Origin: Atopobiaceae bacterium
Lineage (GTDB): Bacteria > Actinomycetota > Coriobacteriia > Coriobacteriales > Atopobiaceae
NCBI GenBank assembly: GCA_017545665.1
Contig: JAFWKQ010000038.1
Span: forward strand, 1-59,359
Direction: 5' to 3'
DNA length: 59,359 nt
The notes under the pieces are model-generated. The model saw only the letters and a program-made list of their open reading frames with translations, did not search any database and was not told the DNA's origin. Of this stretch, positions 50,966 to 59,282 are shown piece by piece; within the stretch, counting starts at the first letter, position 1; every line of letters starts with the position of its first letter. Position numbers and translations under genes: made by a program.

Positions 50966-51475
50966 CTATTTCCGTTCACGAGTCATCATTTCGAGCGGGG
51001 TCACGCGATCGGTGGTGATGACGCACCGAACCGGCACCTTCTCCTTTATGGCATCGGGGTTGTCAACGCGAATGGTCACCATGCGACACCACTTGTCCTT
51101 CATGAGGGTTTCGGTGAGGTAATCGGTGCCCACGATGCCCTTTACCTCGTCCTTGGAATAGGGATATTCCTGTATGCTCGCCACCTTGCCGGAGACGTTG
51201 TCAACGAACACGTCGTCGTCGATTGAAATCACGTCTGCCTGGTCGTTGCTCGCAAAGCAGACCACCTTGTCGTCAACCCTTACGGCATTGGTGGTTATCG
51301 ACGCGTTTATGGTGCCGTATGCCGCCCAGGTGACGATGCCCACAAGAAGCGCGATAACCGCAAGAAGCACGATCCATACGCTTGGGTTGGTGACGCGCAA
51401 GTATTTGTCGAGGTCGTCCGGAGACGCCATTTCCTCGACGGCCTCCCGCCTGAAAAAGTTCGGCTCGTCTGCCAC
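50966..51475 (-). CDS. Short HlyD-like secretion protein of NHLP export system
   Basis: A 169-residue accessory protein. A cytoplasmic N-terminus is followed by one membrane helix (VWIVLLAVIALLVGIVTWAA) and an extracellular beta-rich domain (TTNAVRVDDKVVCFASN to the end), like the barrel of HlyD-family adaptors but with no long coiled-coil hairpin. Typical NHLP secretion proteins are roughly twice this size. Loss of the hairpin fits a single-membrane cell that has no outer-membrane channel to reach. The GTG at 51475 is chosen since AAAGGAG lies before it; an upstream ATG has no ribosome site. First gene of the export operon. Confidence 0.75.
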   Translation of the reverse strand: MADEPNFFRREAVEEMASPDDLDKYLRVTNPSVWIVLLAVIALLVGIVTWAAYGTINASITTNAVRVDDKVVCFASNDQADVISIDDDVFVDNVSGKVASIQEYPYSKDEVKGIVGTDYLTETLMKDKWCRMVTIRVDNPDAIKEKVPVRCVITTDRVTPLEMMTRERK

Positions 51476-51664
51476 GGAAGCTCCTTTAGAGGTGTTAATA
51501 GATGCCCAGATTATAGCAGAGCTGCATGTGTCTCTTTGCTGGGCAGCCACTAACTACAGCAAGAGGCGAGGGTGGGAAGAGGGTGCCGGCCTTTTTCGGG
51601 TACGCATCGCCTTGCGAGCACGCGCTTATGATCGCGTGTTTGGGTTTTCGCGGAAGATGGCGCT

Positions 51665-51693
51665 TTGCGAGTTCTTTTTGGTTATCCTATATG
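51665..51693 (+). promoter_or_regulatory. Candidate adhE promoter
   Basis: TTGCGA (51665-51670) and TATATG (51688-51693) are separated by 17 bp, close to a housekeeping sigma promoter. The adhE start follows 31 bp downstream with GGAGGAG between. The 249-bp gap also contains the start of the divergent export operon. No redox-repressor palindrome was recognised. Confidence 0.4.
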
Positions 51694-51724
51694 CAACTGT
51701 GTTGTACCAGTCTAAGGAGGAGCA

Positions 51725-54346
51725 ATGGCAGAGCCAGAGCGGTTGGTGGATACCGTAGAAGCCCTGGAGGAACGCATATCAAAAATGCGTGCCGCACAGG
51801 CGACGTTTGCCACGTTTACCCAAGAGCAGGTGGACAAGATCTTCTATGAGGCGGCGCTTGCCGCAAACATGGCGCGCATTCCGTTGGCAAAGATGGCCGT
51901 GGAAGAGACGGGCATGGGCGTCATGGAGGACAAGGTCATCAAGAACCATTACGCCTCGGAATACATCTACAACAAGTATCGTCACACGCAGACGTGCGGC
52001 GTGCTTGAGGATGACCCCGTGGCCGGCATAAAGAAGGTGGCAGAGCCCATGGGCATCGTGGCGGCGGTAATCCCCACCACAAACCCCACTTCCACGGCCA
52101 TCTTCAAGTGCCTCATCGCGCTTAAGACGCGCAATGCCATAATAATAAGCCCGCACCCAAGGGCCAAGGGCTGCACCATCGAGGCGGCCCGCCTCGTTCG
52201 CGACGCGGCCGAGGCCGCAGGCTGCCCTGCCGACATTATTAGCTGGATCGACGTCCCCTCCCTCGAGCTTACCAACACCGTCATGCGCGAGTCGGACATC
52301 ATCCTGGCCACGGGCGGCCCCGGCATGGTTACCGCAGCCTACAGCTCGGGCAAGCCGGCACTGGGCGTTGGCCCTGGCAACACGCCCGTTATCATTGACG
52401 ATTCGGCCGACATCCGCATGGCTGTGAATTCCATCATCCACTCCAAGACCTTCGACAATGGCATGATCTGCGCCTCCGAGCAGAGCGTCACCGTAGTGGG
52501 CGACGAGGCGTACGAGCAGGCGAAGACCGAGTTCCAAAAGCGCGGATGCTACTTCCTCAAGGGCGAGGAGCTCGACAAGGTTCGCAAGACCGTTATTATA
52601 AACGGTTCCGTGAACGCGAAGATCGTAGGCCAGACCGCCTTCCGCATTGCCGAGATAGCGGGCGTGCTCGTGCCCAAGTCCACCAAGATCCTCATTGGCG
52701 AGGTGGAGTCGGTAGACCCGTCCGAGGAGATGGCCCACGAGAAGCTCAGCCCCGTGCTTGGCATGTACAAGGCCACGGACTTCGACGACGCCATCGCGAA
52801 AGCCGAGCGCCTGGTGGCCGACGGCGGCTATGGCCATACCTCCGCTCTCTACATAAACACGGACGAGACCGAGAAGATGGCCAAGCACGCAGAGGCCATG
52901 AAGACCTGCCGCATCCTCATCAACACTCCGTCTTCGCAGGGTGGCATCGGCGACCTGTACAACTTTAGCCTCGCGCCCTCCCTTACGCTCGGCTGCGGGT
53001 CTTGGGGCGGCAATTCCGTCTCGGGCAACGTCGGCCCCATGCACCTGCTCAACATCAAGACCGTTGCAGAGAAGCGAGAGAACATGCTGTGGTTCCGTAC
53101 ACCCGAGAAGGTCTACTTCAAGAAGGGCTGCATGCCCGTTGCCCTGGACGAGCTGGGCACCATAATGGGCAAGAAGCGCGCGTTCATCGTCACGGACTCG
53201 TTCCTCTATAAGAGTGGCTTCACCAAGCAGATCGAGGAGAAACTCGACCAAATGGGCATCGCGCATGCGTGCTTCTACGACGTCGCGCCCGACCCCACAC
53301 TGCAGTGCGCTCGCGACGGCGTGCGTCAGCTGACCTCCTTCGAGCCCGACACCATCATTGCGGTGGGCGGTGGCTCTGCCATGGACGCGGCAAAGATCAT
53401 GTGGCTCATGTACGAGCATCCCGAGGCCCCGTTCGAGGACATGGCCATGGACTTCATGGACATCCGCAAGCGCGTGTACACCTATCCGCAGCTTGGCAGC
53501 AAGTGCTACTTCGTGGCCATCCCCACCAGCTCCGGCACGGGCTCCGAGGTTACGCCATTTGCCATCATCACCGATGCCGAGAGCGGTATAAAGTGGCCTC
53601 TGGCCGACTACGCGCTTCTGCCCAACATGGCCATCGTAGACACCAACAACATGATGAGCCAGCCCAAGGGCCTCACCTCGGCCTCCGGCGTGGACGTGCT
53701 CACCCATGCGCTCGAGGCGTACGTCTCCATTATGGCGAACGACTACACCGACGGTCTGGCCCTGCGCGCCGGCGAGCTCGTGTTTAAGTACCTTGCCCGA
53801 GCCTACGACAACCCCGACGACGTGGAGGCCCGCGACCACATGGCCAACGCGAGCTGCCTGGCCGGCATGGCCTTCGCAAACGCGTTCCTGGGCGTTAACC
53901 ACTCCATGGCCCACAAGCTCGGCGCCTTCCATCACATCCCGCACGGCTGGGCCAACGCCGTCATCCTCACGCGCGTCATGCGCTACAACGCGGCCGAGCG
54001 TCCCACCAAGATGGGCACGTTCCCCCAGTATTCCTATCCGCACGCCAAGGCACGTTACGCCGAGTTCGGCCGTGCCTGCGGGTTTGTCGGCAAGGACGAC
54101 GACGAGGTATTCGAGAACTTCGTCGCAGGCATCGAGGAGCTCAAGGCGCACGTTGGCGTGCAACCCACCATCAAGGACTTCGGCGTGGACGAGCAGTACT
54201 TCCTCGACACGCTCGACGAGATGAGCGAGCAGGCCTTCAACGACCAGTGCACGGGCGCCAACCCGCGCTACCCGCTCGTGTCGGAGATTCGCGAGCTGTA
54301 TCTGGACGCATACTATGGCCGCGAGGCCTCCTCGTACGAGGACTAG
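51725..54346 (+). CDS. adhE: Bifunctional acetaldehyde-CoA/alcohol dehydrogenase
   Basis: An 873-residue fusion that reduces acetyl-CoA to acetaldehyde and then ethanol with NADH. The N-terminal aldehyde dehydrogenase half (1-440) has the catalytic Cys in FDNGMICASEQSV and the dinucleotide motif LATGGPGMV. The C-terminal Fe-alcohol dehydrogenase half (about 450-870) has the GGGSAMDAAK motif, the PTSSGTGSE motif and iron-binding His residues in NHSMAHKLGAFHHIPHG. Length and order match AdhE of other fermenters, which form spirosomes. GGAGGAGC precedes the ATG. It is a main route for regenerating NAD+ in fermentation. A hairpin follows before the next gene. Confidence 0.97.
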   Translation: MAEPERLVDTVEALEERISKMRAAQATFATFTQEQVDKIFYEAALAANMARIPLAKMAVEETGMGVMEDKVIKNHYASEYIYNKYRHTQTCGVLEDDPVAGIKKVAEPMGIVAAVIPTTNPTSTAIFKCLIALKTRNAIIISPHPRAKGCTIEAARLVRDAAEAAGCPADIISWIDVPSLELTNTVMRESDIILATGGPGMVTAAYSSGKPALGVGPGNTPVIIDDSADIRMAVNSIIHSKTFDNGMICASEQSVTVVGDEAYEQAKTEFQKRGCYFLKGEELDKVRKTVIINGSVNAKIVGQTAFRIAEIAGVLVPKSTKILIGEVESVDPSEEMAHEKLSPVLGMYKATDFDDAIAKAERLVADGGYGHTSALYINTDETEKMAKHAEAMKTCRILINTPSSQGGIGDLYNFSLAPSLTLGCGSWGGNSVSGNVGPMHLLNIKTVAEKRENMLWFRTPEKVYFKKGCMPVALDELGTIMGKKRAFIVTDSFLYKSGFTKQIEEKLDQMGIAHACFYDVAPDPTLQCARDGVRQLTSFEPDTIIAVGGGSAMDAAKIMWLMYEHPEAPFEDMAMDFMDIRKRVYTYPQLGSKCYFVAIPTSSGTGSEVTPFAIITDAESGIKWPLADYALLPNMAIVDTNNMMSQPKGLTSASGVDVLTHALEAYVSIMANDYTDGLALRAGELVFKYLARAYDNPDDVEARDHMANASCLAGMAFANAFLGVNHSMAHKLGAFHHIPHGWANAVILTRVMRYNAAERPTKMGTFPQYSYPHAKARYAEFGRACGFVGKDDDEVFENFVAGIEELKAHVGVQPTIKDFGVDEQYFLDTLDEMSEQAFNDQCTGANPRYPLVSEIRELYLDAYYGREASSYED

Positions 54347-54354
54347 TGGCAAGC

Positions 54355-54382
54355 GGCGGCTCGGGCATGCCGGGCCGCCTTT
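54355..54382 (+). terminator. Hairpin between adhE and the next gene
   Basis: GGCGGC at 54355-54360 pairs with GCCGCC at 54374-54379, extended by CGG/CCG across a T/G mismatch around a 5-nt loop, followed by TTT. It is 8 bp after the adhE stop. The short T run suggests partial termination, lowering expression of the kinase-like gene that begins 19 bp later. Confidence 0.5.
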
Positions 54383-54400
54383 GCGGAGTGAGGAGAAGCA

Positions 54401-55192
54401 ATGATTCTTTCCAATAGCAAAGTCGAGATCATCACGCGCCACAACAAGGCCGTGTATCGCGATGGAAATCGACTGATCAAGGTATTCAACGAGCGCAAGC
54501 CCGGCTCGGACGTCTTTAACGAGGCGCTCAACGACTCTCGCGTCTCTGAGGCCGGAGGTCGCGTCCCGCGCGTGCTTGAGGTGAGTCAGGTCAAGGACGG
54601 CGAGTGGGAGGGCAGTTGGGCCCTCGCGCTGGAGTACATCCCTGGCCACTCCCTTGCCCAGGTGATGAGGGACAACCCCGAGAAGACCGACGAGTACCTC
54701 GAGCAGCTCGTTGAGCTGCAGCTTCAGATCCTCTCGGCGGATGCGCCCCTGCTCAACCGCCAGAAGGACAAGCTGCGCCGCATGATCAACAGCGTAAAGA
54801 CGCTCGACCCTTCGGTTCGCTACGACCTCCAGATGCGTCTGGACGGCCTCAAGGGCGGCACCAAGGTGTGCCATGGCGACTTTATTCCCAGCAACGTCAT
54901 CATCCCCGACGACGGAAGCGAGCCCTACGTCGTGGACTGGGCACACGTTACCGCAGGCATTCCTGCCGTTGACGCCGCCCAGACGTACTTGCTGCTCAAG
55001 GTGTCCAACAACAAGGACTACATCGAGTATGCCGACACCTACCTCAAGCTCTTCTCTACGATGAGCGACACGCCGCGCCAGGTGATCATGAACTGGGTGC
55101 CCGTCGTGGCTGCGGCAGAGCTTGCGCGCGCACGTCAGCGTCGCGAGAAGTTCCTGCTCAGCCAGATTGAGTCCGTGTTCGACTATCTGTAA
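54401..55192 (+). CDS. Aminoglycoside/choline kinase-like phosphotransferase
   Basis: A 263-residue protein of the APH/choline-kinase fold. Family marks are the ATP-site Lys in NRLIKVFNER, an adenine-region hinge LALEYIPGHSLAQV, catalytic loop VCHGDFIPSNVII and metal-binding VVDWAHV. It is shorter than the STAS-linked paralogue at 16523 and has no STAS domain. Substrate unknown; the family includes choline and fructosamine kinases as well as drug-modifying enzymes, and nothing here points to resistance. It follows adhE by 54 bp across a hairpin and precedes a lipoprotein gene by 8 bp. Confidence 0.75.
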   Translation: MILSNSKVEIITRHNKAVYRDGNRLIKVFNERKPGSDVFNEALNDSRVSEAGGRVPRVLEVSQVKDGEWEGSWALALEYIPGHSLAQVMRDNPEKTDEYLEQLVELQLQILSADAPLLNRQKDKLRRMINSVKTLDPSVRYDLQMRLDGLKGGTKVCHGDFIPSNVIIPDDGSEPYVVDWAHVTAGIPAVDAAQTYLLLKVSNNKDYIEYADTYLKLFSTMSDTPRQVIMNWVPVVAAAELARARQRREKFLLSQIESVFDYL

Positions 55193-55200
55193 GGCAAGGC

Positions 55201-55848
55201 GTGCGAAACCAAGAGAACACGCAGTGTGTGGCCATGCGGTCCGGCAATAATGCGCCGGGCCGCATGGCCTTACTTGCGCTGGCTTTGGCTGCCCTGCTTT
55301 CGCTTGGGTCGCTGTGCGCATGCGCCAGTGAGAGTCCTACGCAGGCATCGTCGTCATCCATCGACACCGTTGCCCTGGACAAGCAGGCGATACGCGAGAG
55401 TCTTCAACAGGAGCTCAGCATTCTTAATAGTCCCTCCGCACAGGCGCTGGAAGAGTTGCTGGCACCCGAGAACTGCGAGATGGCCTCGCATCTGCTCAGG
55501 GGCTTCTCGTACGAGATCGGCGCAATTGACGTGGGGCAAGACCAGGCGACCGCACGGGTAAAGATCACGTGCCTCGACGTGTCCGATGCTGTGGACAAGG
55601 GCATCGCTTCGATGACTGCGGGAGACGAGCTGCAGGAGAACGCGCGCCTGTACGACTCGTTCGAAGAGGAAGACCGTAAGGCTTTCGTGCGCCACGTCTT
55701 CGAGACGCTCTACGAGCAGATAGATGCCACCACCGCGATGAAGAGCTATGAGACCGTGCTTCACCTAACGCGGGATGCCAAAACAAACGCGTGGTCGGTC
55801 AATGAGGGCGACGTCGTCGCCCTGATCGACGGCCTCTTTGCCGTATAG
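55201..55848 (+). CDS. Lipoprotein, hypothetical
   Basis: A 215-residue probable lipoprotein. The signal peptide ends in a lipobox LCAC with Cys41 as the likely lipidated residue; it is followed by a Ser-rich spacer and a mixed alpha/beta domain. The domain has helices at QAIRESLQQELSIL and ALEELLA, then strands (ATARVKITCLDVS) and a long helix, a pattern like NTF2- or DUF5105-type lipoproteins of Gram-positive bacteria, but the match is weak. It starts with GTG 8 bp after the kinase-like gene, so the two may be co-expressed. Confidence 0.7.
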   Translation: MRNQENTQCVAMRSGNNAPGRMALLALALAALLSLGSLCACASESPTQASSSSIDTVALDKQAIRESLQQELSILNSPSAQALEELLAPENCEMASHLLRGFSYEIGAIDVGQDQATARVKITCLDVSDAVDKGIASMTAGDELQENARLYDSFEEEDRKAFVRHVFETLYEQIDATTAMKSYETVLHLTRDAKTNAWSVNEGDVVALIDGLFAV

Positions 55849-55868
55849 GTTATGGGTGTGCCACGCGA

Positions 55869-56357
55869 TCAGTGGCGCTTGTACGTCACGAACGAGTAGG
55901 GGATGCCGGCCTTCGTTACGCCGCCCTCTTTTACGGACGCGACTTCCCAATCTTCATCCTCGTCCAGATTGGGAAAGAAGGCATCAGCTTCCATCTGCAC
56001 GTCGTTCTTGGTAACGAGCACGCAAGAGCAATGGGGGAGAAGCTGCCTGTAGACGCTCTCGCCACCAATGGCCCATACGGTGTTTGGGTCCTCGCCCTCA
56101 ACCGCGGTGAGCGCCTCCTCAAGGGAGCCATAGACCTCGGCATTCGGAGCGCTAAACGTAGGGTCGATTGAGAGAACCACGTTGCGACGGCCCTCAAGTG
56201 CGCCGCCCGGGAAGCTCTGGAAGGTCGTCTGCCCGCATATTACGGTGCCGTCCATGGTGTTTTGCTTGAAATAGGCCATATCCTTGGCGTTTCGGACCAA
56301 GAGACGTCCTTTAAGACCGATGCCCCAGTCGCTGGTAACCGATACGATGGCGTTCAT
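55869..56357 (-). CDS. folA: Dihydrofolate reductase
   Basis: A 162-residue enzyme that makes tetrahydrofolate with NADPH. The N-terminus (MNAIVSVTSDWGIGLKGRLL), DMAYFKQNTMDGTVICGQTT (Rossmann-type start and Arg/Thr site), GRRNVVLS and the VWAIGGESVYRQLL motif are all as expected, and length is normal. It lies 12 bp after the thymidylate synthase stop on the same strand with its own AAAGGAGC, giving a thyA-folA operon in which the reductase regenerates the folate oxidised by the synthase. Confidence 0.95.
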   Translation of the reverse strand: MNAIVSVTSDWGIGLKGRLLVRNAKDMAYFKQNTMDGTVICGQTTFQSFPGGALEGRRNVVLSIDPTFSAPNAEVYGSLEEALTAVEGEDPNTVWAIGGESVYRQLLPHCSCVLVTKNDVQMEADAFFPNLDEDEDWEVASVKEGGVTKAGIPYSFVTYKRH

Positions 56358-56369
56358 GTTGCTCCTTTG

Positions 56370-57221
56370 CTATATGGCAATGGGGATGTTGCGAATCTGC
56401 GGACCGTAGCAGTAGTCCTCAACCACAAGGTCGTCGGTGGTGAAGTCATAGAAATCCGTTACGTCGGGATTGAGCGTGACCTTTGGCGCTGCGTACTGGG
56501 GTCTTGAGATGAGCTCGCGCACCAAATCCACGTGACGGTCGTAAATATGCGCGTCGGCAATCATGTGCACCAACTCGCCCGCCACCATGTTGACGCTCTG
56601 GGCAACCATCATGAGGAGCAAGGCGTATTGGCACACGTTCCAGTTGTTCGCGGCAAGTACGTCCTGACTGCGTTGGTTGAGCACCATGTTGAGGGTGAGC
56701 CTGCCATCCTCCCTACGGTCGTCGGTTACGTTGTAGGTGCAGCTATAGGCGCAGGGATAGAGGTTCATGAGGTGAAGCTCGTCGAAGGCATAGAGGTTCG
56801 TGAGAATCCTGCGGGAGAACGGCTCCTCGCGAAGGTCCTTGAGCACGCGATCCATCTGGTCGTAGTCGCCATCGGCATAATGGCTCACGCGTCCCACCTG
56901 GTATCCGTATGCATGGCCGATCGAGCCGTCCTCGTCGGCCCAGGAATCCCAAATGTGCGGGGCCAGATCGTGGATGTTGTTGGATTTGCGCTGGTATATC
57001 CAGAGGATCTCGTCCATGCAGCTCTTGAGTCCCGTGCGGCGCAAGGTGATCGCGGGAAACTCCTCACGCAGATCGTAGCGATTGCATACGCCAAAGCGCT
57101 TGACGGTGTATGCGCTTGCGCCATCCTCCCAGTGAGGGCGAACCTTTTGCCCTTCGGTCGTGGTGCCGTTCTCTATGATGTCCGTGCACATGGAGACGAA
57201 GATCTTGTCTGCCTTGCTCAT
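56370..57221 (-). CDS. thyA: Thymidylate synthase
   Basis: A 283-residue enzyme that makes dTMP from dUMP and methylene-tetrahydrofolate. Active-site parts are visible: FSRRILTNLY with the phosphate Arg residues, the catalytic Cys in LYPCAYSCTYNV, LNQRSQDVLAANNWNV with the dUMP-binding Asp and Asn, and MIADAHIYDRHV. The residue after the catalytic Cys is Ala, where the common class has His (PCH), and the following segment also departs from the common QF-containing pattern. Other residues are intact, so activity is expected. It is the first gene of an operon with folA. Confidence 0.93.
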   Translation of the reverse strand: MSKADKIFVSMCTDIIENGTTTEGQKVRPHWEDGASAYTVKRFGVCNRYDLREEFPAITLRRTGLKSCMDEILWIYQRKSNNIHDLAPHIWDSWADEDGSIGHAYGYQVGRVSHYADGDYDQMDRVLKDLREEPFSRRILTNLYAFDELHLMNLYPCAYSCTYNVTDDRREDGRLTLNMVLNQRSQDVLAANNWNVCQYALLLMMVAQSVNMVAGELVHMIADAHIYDRHVDLVRELISRPQYAAPKVTLNPDVTDFYDFTTDDLVVEDYCYGPQIRNIPIAI

Positions 57222-57258
57222 GGTGTTTCCGTCCTCGCTTATCTTGACGCGAACCTAT

Positions 57259-58149
57259 CTACTTTTTGGCCGACTGCTCCATGGCGTCTTCCAGAAGGCT
57301 CGCTGCCTCCTCGGTGGAATCAACCACATCCTCGTCCGCCCTCCAGAGCTTCTTCGTCTCGATCTCGTCTCCGGAGGCGATAATGGCGATCTCGGCCTTC
57401 ATGAGCTCCCAACGATGCGCCGCCTCGATCTTTGCGCTACCAAGCATGTCCTTGACGGAAGCGCCATTGCTGCCACCGATTGATGGTACTTCCAGGGCCG
57501 CAATGGCCTTGTTGGCCTCGTCGCAAAGATCCGATGCTTCCTTAAGCTTTGCCTCTCGCGAGGACTTGTCCTTTGCTGTGGCATGAAGCACCGTTTGAAG
57601 CTTGTCTGCATAGTCCTCGTCGGTTGAAACGACCTTTCTTACGTAGTCGCGAACATCGGTGGGTGCGCCGGCGTATGCATTTGCGCCCAAAACATCGTCG
57701 ATCGTATCGCCATAGGGGGCAATCCGGTAGTCCAGCACGTCTTCGACCGGTGCGGTTCCGGATTCGCGCTTGTTCGAGCTGGACGACGAGCCGTTAGTGC
57801 TGCCATAGCCGTTGAGCTCGTTTTCGTATTGCCGCATGAACTCCTCGAAGTCCATGTTGTACATGTCATCCAAGTTGAGGTTGCTATTTGGGTTGGAATG
57901 TGGCGCGTACGTGCTGCCGTGCCCGCCCGAAGAGGCTTCTTGCGCTATGGAGCCAATAATGGCAGCCACGCATCCCGCGCTCCCTAGCGAGAGCACGAGC
58001 AAGGCGCCGATTGCCACGGCGGTAATCACGTATGCAAACGACCCAGAATTCTGGTTGTCCTTAGAGGTGGTGGCGCTTGCGGTTTCGATGACGTTCGGCT
58101 CTTGGGGTTCTTGGGGCCTTTCGTCAGCCTGCTTGTTGTTGGTATCCAT
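57259..58149 (-). CDS. Hypothetical membrane-anchored protein
   Basis: A 296-residue protein of unknown function. A polar, Pro/Glu-rich N-terminus (1-36) precedes one membrane helix (VITAVAIGALLVLSLGSAGCVAA). A low-complexity Ser/Asn linker follows, then a mostly helical C-terminal domain (about 130-296) rich in Ala, Lys, Glu and Asp that could form a coiled coil. GGGAGG precedes the ATG. It is upstream of thyA on the same strand, with 37 bp between, so may share its transcript. No family recognised. Confidence 0.7.
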   Translation of the reverse strand: MDTNNKQADERPQEPQEPNVIETASATTSKDNQNSGSFAYVITAVAIGALLVLSLGSAGCVAAIIGSIAQEASSGGHGSTYAPHSNPNSNLNLDDMYNMDFEEFMRQYENELNGYGSTNGSSSSSNKRESGTAPVEDVLDYRIAPYGDTIDDVLGANAYAGAPTDVRDYVRKVVSTDEDYADKLQTVLHATAKDKSSREAKLKEASDLCDEANKAIAALEVPSIGGSNGASVKDMLGSAKIEAAHRWELMKAEIAIIASGDEIETKKLWRADEDVVDSTEEAASLLEDAMEQSAKK

Positions 58150-58208
58150 AACGGTCCTCCCGCATCCTGTTGGTTGTTACATTCTATCGCAAAGAATCGA
58201 AGATGGGC

Positions 58209-58628
58209 CTATAGGTGCTCGGCTTGGAAGAGCTGGTCCCAGTAGGTGCCAACCATGCGCACCAGTTCCTCGTGCTTTGCGGCCCATTGGACCTGTGTGA
58301 GGTCTTCTCGTCTGAGCCAACGCAAGGCCTTTGTTTGCGCGCGAGGCTCTTCGTCGGGCAATGGTGCGCAAACGTAGCACTCCATGGCGATGGATTGGCC
58401 ATCCTCTTCACAGCGCTGCGTGTGGAGAAGCCATGCGGTGGAAAGCAAACATCCTAGCGTGTCTTTAGCGAGTCGCTTACAAGCGTCTGAGGGATCCTCG
58501 CCCTCTTTGAGGAAGGTGACAGGCAATTCCCATACCGCATTGTCGGTATTGCCTGCATCGCTGCAGGCAAGTACACGCATGTTCTTGCACAATATGGCAA
58601 CGACCGTTGTAGTACTGTCATTTGACAT
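58209..58628 (-). CDS. Nudix-like protein with degenerate Nudix box
   Basis: A 139-residue protein that follows the MutT/Nudix layout: an early strand VVAILCKNMRVLACSD, the WELPVTFLKEGED entry to the Nudix box, and a late LRWLRREDL strand. The box itself (EGEDPSDACKRLAKDTLG) lacks the REUXEE core that binds metal (KRLAKD instead), so hydrolase activity is doubtful. It could be a ligand-binding derivative. The ATG at 58628 is preferred because GGAGG lies 6 bp before it. It is divergent from the gene at 58713 and lies 59 bp upstream of the membrane-anchored hypothetical gene. Confidence 0.6.
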   Translation of the reverse strand: MSNDSTTTVVAILCKNMRVLACSDAGNTDNAVWELPVTFLKEGEDPSDACKRLAKDTLGCLLSTAWLLHTQRCEEDGQSIAMECYVCAPLPDEEPRAQTKALRWLRREDLTQVQWAAKHEELVRMVGTYWDQLFQAEHL

Positions 58629-58663
58629 ATATGCCTCCAAACATAGAACAAATTACGCCGTAT

Positions 58664-58675
58664 AAGTGTACACTT
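58664..58675. promoter_or_regulatory. Perfect 12-bp palindrome in divergent gap
   Basis: AAGTGTACACTT lies in the 84-bp gap between two divergent starts (58628 minus and 58713 plus). Perfect short palindromes in such positions are often operator sites for dimeric repressors. There is no nearby regulator gene on which to base an assignment. Confidence 0.3.
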
Positions 58676-58712
58676 GTGCGGTCGCGAGGAAGTACGACGA
58701 AGGGATTTGCGC

Positions 58713-59210
58713 ATGGCCAACAATTCCGCGTATACGCTGGATATGGATGCCGGCTACCAAAGCACAAGCACGTACAAGACCTTTAGCCCGGAGCGCCGTC
58801 GGCAGGTTAATGCGTACAAGAAGGACTGCAACATCTCCGACGAGCACATGATGCTGCTCATGTTCAAGCAGGATTTGGACATGGTGCCAGAGTCGGAACG
58901 CAAGAGGGGCGATACCACCATGTATGCCATGATCGTGGTGGCATTCCTTCTGCTCTTTAATACCCTGCGGATTGCCATGAGCGATCCAGGCGGTGCCAAC
59001 GTGCCCCTCATATTCCTTTCGTTGGGCTCGTTCTCGCTCGTCGCAATAGTGTATTTTACGGGCGTTCTTAATCCATACAAACGCATGGTACGCGATGTGA
59101 ACAAGCGTCTGAAGGCGATGCCCGAAGTGCCTGACTTCTATGACTGGGCGCGCGAGCACCCCACGAAGGAAGACAGAAAGATGGCAAAGAGGGCGAAGTC
59201 GCGGCGCTGA
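58713..59210 (+). CDS. Hypothetical membrane protein with two helices
   Basis: A 165-residue protein of unknown function. A soluble N-terminal half (1-75, including FSPERRRQVNAYKKDCN) precedes two membrane helices (MIVVAFLLLFNTLRI and VPLIFLSLGSFSLVAIVYF), followed by a basic, Lys/Arg-rich tail. The ATG at 58713 follows GAAGGGA; the extension to 58674 runs into the palindrome region and lacks a ribosome site. A terminator hairpin follows its stop by 29 bp. Confidence 0.7.
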   Translation: MANNSAYTLDMDAGYQSTSTYKTFSPERRRQVNAYKKDCNISDEHMMLLMFKQDLDMVPESERKRGDTTMYAMIVVAFLLLFNTLRIAMSDPGGANVPLIFLSLGSFSLVAIVYFTGVLNPYKRMVRDVNKRLKAMPEVPDFYDWAREHPTKEDRKMAKRAKSRR

Positions 59211-59239
59211 TTGTATTGGGGGCTGTAACATAAGGTACC

Positions 59240-59282
59240 TAACGAGCCGGACGGGCTCCTAGCGAGTCCGTCCGGCTCGTTA
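59240..59282. terminator. Strong hairpin terminator
   Basis: TAACGAGCCGGACGG at 59240-59254 pairs perfectly with CCGTCCGGCTCGTTA at 59268-59282, a 15-bp stem with a 13-nt loop. The plus-strand 3' flank is TGTCG, so the U-tract is weak, but stem strength and position suggest termination of the gene before it. The last 77 bp of the window hold no recognised gene; an AT-rich TATATGG near the end may belong to the next promoter. Confidence 0.8.

Noticed and set aside
51476..51664. Possible RiPP precursor gene in the gap before adhE
   Set aside because: Open frames there lack a ribosome site, a leader-like sequence and a GG cleavage site, and overlap both promoter regions.
51779..55321. A 1180-codon open frame on the minus strand opposite adhE
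   Set aside because: It is antisense to clearly functional adhE and kinase-like genes, has no family features, and arises from the codon bias of GC-rich genes.
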